Part shown: one piece after another, positions 11,752 through 22,927 of the stretch
How positions within the stretch are numbered: the stretch's first letter is position 1
Layout: each line of letters begins with the position of its first letter
NCBI GenBank assembly: GCA_021234155.1
Contig: JAJEKV010000002.1
Coordinates: 2,036,593 to 2,100,592, forward strand
Length of the DNA: 64,000 nucleotides
DNA from: Isoetes taiwanensis
Lineage: Eukaryota; Streptophyta; Lycopodiopsida; Isoetales; Isoetaceae
Reading direction: 5' to 3'
Translations under genes and position numbers: made by a program
The notes under the pieces: model-generated
What the model saw: the letters and a program-made list of their open reading frames with translations, nothing else
Databases searched by the model: none
What the model was told of the DNA's origin: nothing

Positions 11752-13985
11752 GCCCCCAAAATGCAAACCCATAGGGTTTCACGTTTGAGGCCCCGCCCTA
11801 TGTCGGTCGGCCGAGACCTTGCTTGCCGTGTCTTGGCGTGGAGTGGGGGTGTTGATGCGAGCACGGACCTAAAATCCCCGAAAGTTGCTTGCCCAATTTC
11901 CTCTCCCAAGGCCACCGGGACGGGCCGGGCGACCTCCCTCTGGAGGCTGTGATTTGGCTCGCCAATGGACTCGAACGTCGACATTGCCACAGGGACCAAG
12001 TTAAGTGGCCAGGCGACCACCCGACCTCAAGAAAGCCAAAGTAGCTCATGTCTAGCACACTTTCGTAGTCAATCATGGCCTAGGATGTGGATCTTTGGAT
12101 CTCTTGTCGTGGAGGGCGTGAGTGTTTTCTTTCTTTTGCAAAACCGACCTTGTAACTTGCTCCCTAGGGTAATTTCGCCATTCGGACGACTTGGCGAGGT
12201 CGATTTGCCATTACGAAACCTCCTCGGTGCCGAGCGACAAAAAACTGCGGTTTCTACAAAGGCCGACCTGGGGGCGGCTCCGTGATTTGACAAGTTATCC
12301 GCGGACCCGATCTGGAATCTTTGGGCCTTCCCAAAGAGGGGGGCCTGAGCGGAGGATCAGCGGTGGGATAGGGGCAGGGCTCCGGGAGGGTGGTCATTAA
12401 GCGTCGCGGCCCGTGGGCCGCCAAGAAGCTGCCGGGAACTTTTTGGATCCCGCCTCTGGGGGTGGGGACTCTCCCCCTCTTGTGAGGGGAGCCACAGGTC
12501 CTGGCCTCGTTTGACTTGGGGAAGGGTGCGGCTCGGTTGCCACGCATAGCGGGCCCCCGGCGGATTCTAATGCTAACCCTTTGACCTAGACCTTCTCAGA
12601 AAATTCTGAAAAATTGGGAACATTGTCTTTGGAGATGAATTAGGAATCCGGTGGCAAAAATCAGAATTTATTTTCATTACAATGCATTAATTATGAATTT
12701 ATGAATGTCTTGCCACTACAAAAGCGCCCCGGGCCCAAACTCCGTTCCGTTCAGTTCCCCTTGCTCCGCATTCTCGGCCGCGACTTCGACCATGTCCTAA
12801 GTGCCTTGGACCAAAACTTCGGCCCCTTCTAGAACACGGCAACCCATAGGGTTTCACGTTTGAGCCCTCTCCTTGTCGGTCGGCGGGGACCGCTAGCGTG
12901 TCTTGGCGTGGAGTGGGGGTGTTGGCGCCGAGCACGGACCCTAAAATCCCCGGTGCTTGCCCGAATTTCCTCTCCCAAGGCCACGAGGGGCTACGGATGC
13001 GGCGACCTCCCCTCTCACGGGCTGTGATTTGGCTCTGCCAATGGACTCCGAAACGTCGACATTGCCTGGCGACCAAGTTAAAGTGGCGAAGACCACGGAC
13101 CTCAAGAAGCGCCAAAGTAGCTCATGTCTAGCACACTTCGTAATCAATTGGCCTAGGATGTGGATCATGGGATCTTCGTGGAGTGGGCGTGAGTGTTTCT
13201 TTCCTTTGCAAAACCGACCTTATAACTTGCTCCCTAGGGTAATTTAGCCATTTCGGACGACTTGGCGAGGTCGATTTGCCATTAAACCTCCCGGTGCCGA
13301 GCGACAAAATCTGCGGTTTCTACAAGGTAGACCTCGGGGCGGCTCAGCGGTTTAACAAGTTCTCGGGACCGATCTGGAATCTTTTGGGCCTTCGAAGAGG
13401 GGCCTTAATGGAGGGATCCAGCGGTGGGATGGGGAGGCAGGGCTCGGGAGGGTGGTCGTGGCGTCGGCCCCCGTGGCGGCTACCGGGAAGGGCTGCCTGG
13501 GGGAATTTTTTGGATCCCGCCTCACGGGGTCCGGGACTCTCCCCTCTTGTGAGGGAGCCACGCAAGGTCCCGCCTCGTTTGACTTGGGGAAGGGTGCAGC
13601 GGTTTATACCGCTTGAGCCTGCCGCCGGCAGATTCTAATCTAACCCTTTGACCTAGACCTTCTCGGAAATTCGAAAAAAATTGGAAACGTGTCTTTGGAG
13701 ATGAATTAGGAATCCAAAGGGTAAAAATCAGAATTTATTTTGGTACAATGTATTAATTGAATTTATGAATGTCTTGCCCTTTGCAAAAGCCCCAGACTTC
13801 TAATTGCCACATCGGGGGGAGGGCGGGCCCAAACTCCGTTCATTCGGTTTCACCTTGCTCCTCATTCGACGGCGCGGCTTCGGCCATGTCCCAAGTGCAG
13901 CAGACCAAAACTTCGGCCCCAAAATGCAAACCCATAGGGTTTACGTTTCGGAGAGCCCTCTCATGTCCGGTCAGTAGAGACGCGC
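11752..13985. repeat. GC-rich ~1.07 kb tandem repeat, second part
   Basis: The satellite resumes exactly where it was interrupted at 9355: the rest of unit 2 (11752-12452), unit 3 (12453-13519) and the start of unit 4 (13520 to about 13985). Before the transposon insertion the array would have been about 3.4 contiguous units. Units differ by many small indels and substitutions, often at CTG/CAG-type positions. It is cut off on the right by the CpG-rich segment beginning near 13986. Confidence 0.85.
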
Positions 13986-14228
13986 AGAGACCTATGCGAA
14001 TCAAGGGCGTCTTAAAAGCGGCGACGGCGTCGTTCAGCGACGCATACGCGATACGCGTGGTACGCGCCTTGGCGGCAGGCCAGCGTGGCGTCGGCGAAGC
14101 GAGGTTGGCGGCGTGGCGACCCGCGTGTTTGGCGTCGTTTAACGGCGCCACGTGATGCGATGGCGTACCAGCGACCCAGCGACGGTATGGCGTTACCCGG
14201 CAGCGCCGTTGCTGACGTGGCAGCCACT

Positions 14229-14257
14229 TAAGCAACGTCGTTTAACGACGTTGCTTA
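14229..14257. repeat. 29 bp palindrome
   Basis: TAAGCAACGTCG, centre TTTAA, CGACGTTGCTTA: 12 bp arms. It is the most perfect member of the CGTCGTT-type family in this segment and could form a cruciform or hairpin. Confidence 0.9.
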
Positions 14258-14269
14258 CGTGTATTAAAA

Positions 14270-14270
14270 A

Positions 14271-14301
<31 letters not shown>

Positions 14302-14331
14302 TTTTTTAATTTTTTTTTTTTTTTTTTTTTT
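14270..14331. repeat. Poly-T tract
   Basis: About 60 nt, nearly all T, with two short AA interruptions. Length in the assembly is probably unreliable. Confidence 0.9.
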
Positions 14332-14561
14332 ATAAATTGAAAAAATAATAATAACACATTTATTATGAATGAAGTTAATACATTTAATTTAAAGCCCATA
14401 AAATGAATTTAACCAATAAAGAAATATAAGATTTTAACGTCATTAAATGATGTCGCTTAAATATATTAAAAAAATACAAAAATAAATGAAGCCCCAATTT
14501 TTTTAGCTAAATACATTAATCAATAAATTAAGCTAAATACATCAATCAATACATTAAGCAT

Positions 14562-14945
14562 ATTGAAAATTAAATGCTTACCTGGTACAAGGTGGCAAAG
14601 TTGTTTTGCACAAACAACGCATTTGCTAGGAGTGTACATGCAAAACAATAAATTCAATGATTAGTAAAATATTAGTATAAATAAACAACTTAAAGGAAAA
14701 AAAAATGGAAAATCAATGGGGGAGGGGTGGTTTCAATGACGTCCCCTTCTTGGATAACAATTTAACCTAAATAAAGCATTAGTATTTTATTAGCGTATTG
14801 AAAAAATTAAATCCTTACCTGGAAGAGGTGCCAACTTGTTTTGCAAGAACAACACATTTTGCTAGGAGTGTACATGCAAACAAAAAATTCAATGATTAGA
14901 AAGAAATAGTATAAAACAACTAATAAGGAAAAATTTTGGAAAGAA
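14562..14945. repeat. Near-tandem duplication, ~236 bp period
   Basis: ATTGAAAA...TTAAAT.CTTACCTGG, GTTTTGCA..AACAAC.CATTT and GCTAGGAGTGTACATGCAAA occur in order at 14562-14715 and 14797-14945. GCTAGGAGTGTACATGCAAA is exact in both. Confidence 0.85.
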
Positions 14946-14989
14946 GAAGGGTCTAGATCTTTTAACGACGTCTTCTTAGATGGGAAATT

Positions 14990-15245
14990 AATTAGAAGAA
15001 GAATGGAAGAATTAGAAGAAGAAAAGGCTAAGAAGAAGAGGAGGAACCGAAAATGGGGAGGAAGAATACTAAGAAGATGAAGCGCCAAGAGGAGGATTAA
15101 GAGTAAGAATTTGAATAAGAGGAGGAAGAAGTAGTATAAGAGGAGGAAGAATGAAGAAGAAGATGACAAAGGGAATGGAAGAATATGTATGGAAGAAGGA
15201 TGCAAGAATGGAAGAAGAAGAATGAAGGTTGAAGGAAGAACAAAC
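14990..15245. repeat. GA-rich simple-sequence tract
   Basis: Purine-rich GAAGAAGA/GAGGAGGAAG repeats on the plus strand. They create a long Leu/Phe/Ser open frame on the minus strand (14807-15322), which is a composition artefact. Confidence 0.8.
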
Positions 15246-15574
15246 AACAAATACAAAAAAGCCCTAAATCTACCCAAAAACAAGTTTAGATTCAAAAAGC
15301 GAGTTGGTTGATCCGTGCACATACCTTATGAAGCTTGTCTTACATAGAATAGACCCCCAAAGTAGATCCGCGCCGAAAATCGCCTCAAAAGCGGCTCCTC
15401 CATAAGCTTTGCTTGCTCGATAATAAGCGCGGGATTGCATCTTGTTTTCGATTTAAATCATGGTCGTCGTTTAACGGCCCCGTCGTGGCGTCGTTAAGCG
15501 GCGACAAAAAGCGTCGTTGAGCGGCGTTTGTAAGCAACGTTTTACAGCGACCGAAAAAAAAATTTTTTTTTTTT

Positions 15575-17766
15575 TTTAAACTATTTTTAAAGTTAAGCAA
15601 TTAAGCTCATGATACTAGAACTTGTGCAGATAAACTTTTTAAACGATGGTATATGCCTAAGATGCCTTTTTTTAACTTTGGGGGCATATGCCTAAGATGC
15701 AAGTTGGCTTAGGGCAATTTGGCCTAAATAGAAGAAGAGAAAATGCTCCCGTGTATCTTCAAAACCATGCAAAATGCAAACTTGGGACTTTCTCAATATT
15801 CAAAGAGACCGATATGATAAGAAATACATTTTTGGCTTCAAAAAAAAAATCCCATCGAGGCGACTTTTAGCAAATCTGAAAATATTGATTTGGCTGCTCT
15901 CTTATATAATATAAAGCCTTGGAAAATATGTGTAATATATAGGCCTGGAAAATACAACCGTAAGTAGCCAAAGCGGCCGCCCGACCAAATCGATTCGTGG
16001 GAAGCGATGAAAATCGATTTGAAGTCTTGTTGCATGCTCTATACTAGCCGAAAAGTTGTAGGCTAGCATTTGAAGCTTGAGAAATGGCGGATGTAGAAGC
16101 TAAGATTCACTTATTCACTTCAAAGAAGAAATAGCAAATGGTGGAGCATACTTATTTTACGCTTAATCACGGATATGGAAAAGCGTATTTCAGGGCTCTG
16201 TTGTGTAAACCTCATCATCTCTGAGATGTTCTAGGATCGCGAGGATTTCTTAGAAATGATTAGGTATGGATCTACTATTTCATATTCATGCCTAAAATAT
16301 AGTAGTTGAATGGAAGGCTGCGACAAGCAATAAGCTCTTGAGCGGGATCGTAATACATATTAATATGATGGGAATTCGTTTTCCTAATCTTTGGTTCTGC
16401 AAATCCAATAAGGAAGAACAATGAGGTCCCTTGCAAGGACCGAAATGGCTCGATATGGCGGTAACTACAAGGTAGACTCTAGGTTTGTATGGTATTTATT
16501 GTGCACAGACGGGCTATAAAAGCTTTGAGCTTTATATGATATAAGGGTTTAAAAGCGAAATAGTCAATTGCTTGTTTTACGTTTGATCGACTTTACCAAG
16601 GCTTAATAATTATCTTTGCTAAAGTACGTCTATATTTGAAATGCATCGAGAAAGCACGCTAGGCAATAAAAAGTGGTGACAAGAATAGGCCTCATGCCTA
16701 TATGACGGATCAGATAGGAGCTATGTGGTCAGAGATTGTATATATCATCTTGATATTCGAAAATGCAAACAAGAAGCTATCACTAGAAGAGCTCCAAATC
16801 AGGTTTGATAAATTATATTTGCACACATATGCTTAAATATGTGCGATTTCACTTTGAAAAGTCCATTGCTTTTCATTTGTTTTCTTATGTTTATATGGAA
16901 TTCTAGATAGCAAGTAAATATCAGAGAGGAATCTATATCTTTGGTTCAATGTATCCATGTTGAAAATAGCTATGTTCCCACAATAGTTGCACTTACATGC
17001 TTGATGTATATGTGGTCTATGATGGCGCAACAAGATCTGAAATAGATCTTATATTATCGAAAATAGACCGACATTCTCGCTTTAGAACTAATTATCATGG
17101 TAACCAGCTAGATTTGGGATTAAGAAATTGGTTCTCATCGATGGTAATCCCCGATAATTGTGTCTTTGAGAGATTTAATTGCGAAATAAGATTTTAAGTC
17201 CAATTGGGAAGTTTAAAACATTAAGAATGTTAATATTCGGTCTACTTTCTTGTTAAAGTCACCTCGGGGCAAAAGGATACAATTGGTGATCGGTGATAAA
17301 CCGAGACCCAATGTACCTTTTGGCCCTTGCACATTACCATTATCATGCTAATTGTGTATTGATTGGCTGCAGTCACAGGGCTCTCTCCTTCTATTGTGTC
17401 TTTTTGCTTTTAGGGGGTTTCTTTAGCTTGAAAGAGAATGGAATATGGAAATAGAGATGTTGGTGAGCCTTGGAGCGATAAATGACGAAGATTTCTGGAA
17501 TTTTATAGCCATAAACCATGGAGGTTTACTAGTGCAACACTTAAAGGCTGCTATGCCTATACATTGATAAGTACAAAGGTTATTTTTATGTCCATCTTTT
17601 TAGCTGTATTTTTATTTGAATAGCTTAACAGTTGCACTTGCTCAAGCCAAGTTTCTGGCCTTATTTTTGAGCATTAGAACATGGAGTTCATGGTCTTTGT
17701 AATTGCACAGAATTCAAGTTGAATTCAAGTTGATGCTGTAGCAAATGATTTACTTCTTATGACTTC
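15575..17766 (+). repeat. 3.08 kb tandem unit, copy A, left part
   Basis: Starts at AAACTATTTTTAAAGTTAAGC after a T run and follows the unit order: GGGGGCATATGCCTAAGATG (15682), GCCTTGGAAAATATGTGTAA, a region around 16800-17000 matching 27030-27250, and the module ending GGTTTCTTTAGCTTG. It stops at GACTTC where the CACTA transposon begins. Left part plus right part (24913-25795) equals 3075 bp, matching intact units of 3078 and 3084 bp. Open frames are short and not conserved between copies. This copy shows many CAG/CTG-site discrepancies. Confidence 0.9.
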
Positions 17767-17794
17767 CACTACAACCCCAACATTTGGTCCACGG

Positions 17795-18075
17795 CTGAAA
17801 ACAACAGTAAAAACAAAATACGCGTTGTCTTTTTGAAGATTTGAAAAAAACCTACACGTAGTTATATGGGGGTGTGGTTTTCCAAGGATATGCTGTAGTT
17901 TTTCTGAAGGATACGTAGTTTTTTTTTAAAGAATGGGTGGTTTCTAAAGGAGGTGTAGTCTCTTTTTTAAGGATGTGTTGTTTTCTCAGGCGGTATGGTT
18001 TTTTGAAGGGATGTTTTCTTTTCAGGTGTTGTTTTTTAAGGTAGTGTTTTTTTGAGGTGTGGTTTTTTAAGGTTT
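17795..18075. repeat. CACTA left subterminal repeats
   Basis: Degenerate short motifs, mostly GTTGTTTTTT/AAGG(A/T)TGTG.TGTTTT and GGTGTGGTTTTTT, repeat about every 20-30 bp. The right end (24440-24880) has the complementary series AAACAAC, ACCACATGT and AAAACAACACAA-like. In this superfamily such arrays bind the element's own transposition proteins. Confidence 0.65.
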
Positions 18076-18410
18076 TCTAATAATTCATGTACGATCAAGT
18101 TGTCCACATGCCTTACTGCCACAAAATGGCAGCATACAAGAGTTATATATGTTTGGCACACTTCACTAGCATTTGACTTCATACATGTGTTGTGCGAGCT
18201 TGTAGAGCGTGAAAATTGATCATGCATGCTTGACACACTCACTAGCATTTGACTTCATACATGTGTGTGTGTGCGAGCTTGTAGAGCGTGAAACTTGAAG
18301 ACATCCATCACTTGGCAACTTGTAGAAGACACAATGATACGAAGAACCAAAGATAGACACTGGTTTGGCATCATATAGGCATTTCTTGAAGGCCTCAAAT
18401 ATGCCACACT

Positions 18411-21400
18411 CAATCTAACATGGCACGTGGGCTCTAACATGCCAAGGTGGCACAAATATGCCACGTGGGCCCCAACATGCCACCTAGGCTCTAACATGCC
18501 ACGGTGGCTCAAACATGCCACGTGGGCTCCAACATGCCACCTAGGCTCCAACATGCCAAGGTGGCTCAAACATGTCACCTAGGCTCCAACATGCCACCTA
18601 GGCTCAAACATGCCAAGGTAGCTCAAACATGCCACACTGGCTCCAACATGCCACCTAGGCTCCAACAAGCCAAGGTGGCTCACAACATGCCACCTAGGCT
18701 CCAACATGCCAAGGTGGCTCAAATGTGCCACCTAGGCTCCAACATGCCACCTAGGCTCAAACATGCCAAGGTGGTCTAAACATGCCAAGGTGGCTCAAAC
18801 GTGCCACGCGGGCTCCAACATGCCACCTAGGCTCCAACATGCCAAGGTGGCTCAAACGTGCCATATAGGCTCCAACAAGCCACCTAGGCTTAATTAAACA
18901 TGCCAAGGTGGTTCAAATATGCCAAAGTGGCTCAAACATGCCACCAGGGCTCCAACATGCCACCTCGGCTCCAATATGCCACCTAGACTCAAACATGCCA
19001 AGGTGGCTCAAACATGCCATCTGAGGCTCCAACATGCCACCTAGGCTCCAACACACCAAGGTGGCTCAAACATGCCACCTAGGCTCCAACATGCCAAGGT
19101 GGCTCAAACATGCCATCGAGGCTCCAACATGCCACCTAGTCTTAACCATGCCAAGGTGGCTAAAACATGCCACGTGGGCTCCAATGCCACCTAGGCTCAA
19201 ACATGCCAAGGTGGCTCAAAGGTGGCACATGGGCTCCAACATGTCACCTAGGCTCCAACATTTCAAGGTGGCTCAAACATGCCACCTAGGCTCCAATATG
19301 TCAAGGTGGCTCCAATATGCCAAGGTGGCTCAAACATGCCAAGGTGGATCAAACTTGCCGTGTGGTTTCCAACATGCCACCTAGGCTCCAACATGCCAAA
19401 GTGGCGCAAACATGCCACCTAGGCTCCAGCATGCCAAGGTGGCTCCAACATGCCACGTGGCCCCAACATGCCAAGGTGGCTCAAACATGCCACAAAGGCT
19501 CCGACATGCCACCTTGGCTCCAACATGCCAAGGTTGGCTCCAACATGCCACCTAGGCTCAACCATGCCAAGGTGGCTCAAACATGCCACTTGGGCTCCAA
19601 CATGCCACCTAGGCTCAAACATGCCACCTAGGCTCCAACATGCCAAGGTGGCTCAAACATGCCACAAAGGCTCCGACATGCCACCTTGGCTCCAGCATGC
19701 CAAGGTTGGCTCCAACATGCCACCTAGGCTCAAGCATGCCAAGGTGGCTCAAACATGCCACTTGGGCTCCAACATGCCACCTAAGGCTCAAACATGCCAC
19801 CTAGGCTACAACAGGCCAAGGTGACTCACAACATGCCACCTAGGCTCCAAAATGCCAAGGTGGCTCAAATGTGCCACCTAGGCTCCAACATGCCAAGGTG
19901 GCTCAAACATGCCATCTAGGCTCCAACATGCCACCCTAGGCTTAAACATGCCAAGGTGGCTCAAAGATGCCACGTGGGCTCCAATGCCACCTAGGCTCCA
20001 ACATGCCAAGGTGGCTTCAACATGGCAATGGGCTCCAACATGCCTAGTCTCCAACATGCCAAGGTGGCTCAAACATGCCACCTAGGCTCCAATATGTCAA
20101 GGTAGCTCCAATTTGCCAAGGTGGCTCAAATATGCCAAGGTGGCTCAAACTTGCCGCGAGGTTTCCAACATGCCACCTAGGCTCCAATATGCCAAAGTGG
20201 CAAACATGCCACCTAGGCTCAAAGATACCACTTAGGGCTCCAACATGCCAAGGTGGCTCCAACATGCCACCTGGCCCAACATGCCAAGGTGGCTCAAACA
20301 TGCCACAAAGGCTCCAACATGCCACCTAGGCTCCAACAAGCCAAGGTGGCTCACAACATGCCACCTAGGTTCCAACGTGCCAAGGTGGCTCAAATGTGCC
20401 ACCTAGGGCTCCACCATGCCACCCAGGCTCAAACATGCAACCTAGGCTCCAACATGACCCCTTGGCTCAAACATGCCCGCTGGCTCCAACATGCCACCTA
20501 GGTCCAACATGCCAAGGTGGCTCAAATGTGCCACCTAGGCTCCAACATGCCACCTAGGCTCAAAAAATGCCAAGGTGGTTCAAACATGCCAAGGTGGCTC
20601 CTACATGCCACACGCTGTCCAACATGCCACCTAGAACTCAAACATGCCAAGGTGGCTCAAACATATAGCGGGCTCCAACATGCCACCTAGGCCCAAACAT
20701 GCCAAGGTGGCTCGAACATGCCAAGGTGGCTCCAACATAACACCTAGGCTCCAACATGACAAGGTGGCTCAAAAATGCCATCTAGGCTCCAACATGCCAC
20801 CTAGACTTAAACATGCCAAGGTGGGTCAAACATGCCAAGGTGGCTCAAACATGCCACGTGGGCTCCAAGGCCACCTAGGGTCCAACATGCCAAGGTGGCT
20901 CAAACATGCCACAAAGACTCCGACATGCCACCTTGGCTCCAACATGCCACCTAGGCTCAAGCATGCCAGCTGGCTCAAACATGCCACGTGGGCTGAGCAT
21001 GCCACCTAGGCTCAAACATGCCACGTTGGCTCCAACATGCCAAGGTGGCTCAAACATGCCACCTAGGCGCTAACATGCCACCTAGGCTCAAACATGCCAC
21101 CTAGGCTCCAACATGCCAAGGTGGCTCAAGCATGCCACCTAGGCTCAAGCATGCCACCTAGGCTCAAACATGCCAAGGCGGCTCAAACGTGCCACATAGG
21201 CTCCAACATGCCACCTAGGCTTAAAACATGCCAAGGTGGTTCAAACGTGCCACATAGGCTCCAACATGCCACCTAGGCTTAAACATGCCAAGGTGGTTCA
21301 AATATGACAAAGGTGGTTCAAACATGCCATGCGGGGCTCAACATGCCACCTAGGGTCCAATATGTGAAGTGGCTCAAACATGCCAAGGTGGCTCAAACAT

Positions 21401-21411
21401 GCCATGTGGGT
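18411..21411 (+). repeat. 19 bp minisatellite, forward block
   Basis: About 155 monomers of 19 bp in two main alternating types: ACATGCCACCTAGGCTCCA and ACATGCCAAGGTGGCTCAA. Variants include GCCACGTGGGC and GCCACAAAGGC. Monomers carry 6 bp palindromes (CCTAGG, CACGTG) or near-palindromes. Because 19 is not a multiple of three, every frame reads a 19-residue peptide repeat, giving many spurious open frames on both strands. Confidence 0.95.
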
Positions 21412-21795
21412 CCGGTGCATGTTTGAGACACCTTGGCATGTTGGAGCCTAGTGGCATGTTTGAGCCCACGCTGGCATGTTAGGAGCCTAGCGGCGGTGTT
21501 TGAGCCATATTGACATGTTGGAGCCCACGTGGCATGGTTGAGCCACCTTGGCATGCCGGAGCCTAGGTGGCATATTTGGAGCCTGTGGTATGTTTGAGAC
21601 ACCTTGGCATATTGGACCCTAGGTGGTATGTTTGAGCCACCACTGGCACGCTGAGGCCTAGGTGGCGTGTTTTGATCGGCATGTTGGAGCCACGCATGGT
21701 TGAGCCACCTTAGCATGTTGGAGCCTGGGTGGCATATTTGAGCCTAGGTGGCATGTTTTTGCCACCTTGGCATGTTGGAGCCTAGGTGTCATGTC
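21412..21795 (-). repeat. 19 bp minisatellite, inverted block
   Basis: From about 21412 the same monomers appear reverse-complemented (TTGGAGCCTAGGTGGCATGT, TTTGAGCCACCTTGGCATGT) for some 20 units, ending near TGTCATGTCACCTC. The forward and inverted blocks together form a large inverted repeat with a very short spacer. Confidence 0.9.
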
Positions 21796-22073
21796 ACCTC
21801 AAAATTTGCCAACGCCACCTTGGCAAGATCCCCCCGTAACTTTTGTGATATGTCGCCCACATGGGAACTTCGATGACCGCGCGTGAATCCCAACAATGGT
21901 GTTAATTGACACCGTCGTGGCTCCCCGATTCGTCCCCTCAGAGAACGGATGGCGAAGTGGAACGGACCTTAGTTGATGTCAATACTATCTAATAATAATG
22001 GGTCCCGATGAAGAACCGTGATATTTATAACTCTAGAATTGTGAAGGTGTCTTTCATTTGTATTAGTATCAAA

Positions 22074-22592
22074 TTAGGCAATAAGCCGACGTTGGTAAAT
22101 TGCTTTTGGGGAAGAAGACGTATTTTTCTGTTCCAATCGGATTGTGGATAGCATCATGTGGGCAAAGATCGTGCAGGTGTGCCGGGCACATGTTGGGCAG
22201 CCAACGGCTTTCCACCTAGGATCCGAAGGTGGCGGCATGGCGATGAAGGGAGGCGGAGTCCTTCTTTCAAATTTTGCAGTAGCTTCTTCAAATCTTTGGC
22301 TATTTGTGGAGTCCATCCATTGCAAGGATTGGTGTTTGGGTAAATCTGATGGGAGAAGGCCTTTGGGAAATTTGTCGAATGCGTTTTGAAGTGAGAGAGG
22401 AAGGGGAAAAGGCGGGCAATTTTTTGCGTACTTTTTTTTATATTGCCAAAATACTGCGCATCTTCTCGAGAATTTTGGGATCGATGCAAAGGGTGCCTTC
22501 AATTTCCTTTGACGAGGGATTTGATGAATCAAAAGCTCCCCCTTTGCTCCTCCGCAAGTTTGAAATGGTTGGAAGTGATTAATGACTAGCAT
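22074..22592 (-). CDS. Hypothetical open frame inside the CACTA element
   Basis: 172-codon open frame on the minus strand, basic and proline-rich in its C-terminal half. Overlapping plus-strand frames of 60-92 codons cover the same DNA. I recognise no domain. Composition differs from the surrounding AT-rich DNA, which could mean a captured host gene fragment, a common cargo of CACTA elements. It may equally be chance. Confidence 0.2.
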   Translation of the reverse strand: MLVINHFQPFQTCGGAKGELLIHQIPRQRKLKAPFASIPKFSRRCAVFWQYKKKYAKNCPPFPLPLSLQNAFDKFPKGLLPSDLPKHQSLQWMDSTNSQRFEEATAKFERRTPPPFIAMPPPSDPRWKAVGCPTCARHTCTIFAHMMLSTIRLEQKNTSSSPKAIYQRRLIA

Positions 22593-22651
22593 CGTAGCTG
22601 CGGTGTAACACCATTGCTAGGAACAAATATAGTTCTGCTTCACCTTGTAGC

Positions 22652-22927
22652 CTAAGTTCCATTTCTGATTCCCCTGTTTCTAGCTCTATTAGCTGTGCCC
22701 AGACCCATCAGAATTATAGTTTTGTAACTGTTGAGCAGTGTCACAGCTATGGCGGCGGTCGAATTTGCACCATTGAAGGCTGCAATGATTGTCGTTGATA
22801 CAGTTTCAATTAATCTTCTATATTTTGCTTCAAGCCATGGTTCCGTGCAAAGGGCGCTCCTATTAATTGGGGTCAATTTGACCCCATACTGACCCCATTC
22901 GGTGGCTTGGATCTTCCTAGCCAGCAT
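22652..22927 (-). CDS. Hypothetical open frame inside the CACTA element
   Basis: 91-codon minus-strand frame with a protein-like composition, including EPWLEAKYRRLIETVST followed by an Ala/Ile-rich stretch. It lies just downstream of the previous frame's start, on the same strand. No family recognised. Candidate captured exon; weak. Confidence 0.2.
   Translation of the reverse strand: MLARKIQATEWGQYGVKLTPINRSALCTEPWLEAKYRRLIETVSTTIIAAFNGANSTAAIAVTLLNSYKTIILMGLGTANRARNRGIRNGT

Larger units (their letters stand above)
13986..15570. mobile_element. Unclassified insertion with CpG-rich palindromic ends
   Basis: A 1.6 kb segment sits between the satellite and the 3.08 kb tandem array. Its outer parts (13990-14262 and 15430-15560) are CpG-rich and carry at least six variants of CGTCGTT(T/A/G/C)A(A/G)CG(A/G)CG (near 14027, 14132, 14235, 15463, 15488 and 15510). 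GTAAGCAACGT-type sequence occurs at both inner borders, next to runs of T and A. The core is AT-rich with a duplicated block and a GA-rich tract. Subterminal quasi-palindromes at both ends suggest a DNA transposon, but neither clean terminal inverted repeats nor a target duplication could be fixed, and no transposase is visible. Confidence 0.4.

Noticed and set aside
7871-13985. Open frames up to 138 codons in the GC-rich satellite
   Set aside because: High GC lowers stop-codon frequency. Frames are not the same from unit to unit and overlap on both strands.
14807-15322. 171-codon Leu/Phe/Ser-rich minus-strand frame resembling a membrane protein
   Set aside because: It is the complement of a GA-rich simple-sequence tract. 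The hydrophobicity is purely compositional.
18411-21411. CRISPR-like array in the repeated 19-mers
   Set aside because: Repeats are contiguous without unique spacers, monomers are variable, and the context is eukaryotic transposon DNA.
18255-21716. Many open frames of 60-124 codons encoding 19-residue peptide repeats, on both strands
   Set aside because: They are the unavoidable translation of a 19 bp minisatellite, in all frames and both strands. No start context or conservation supports a protein.
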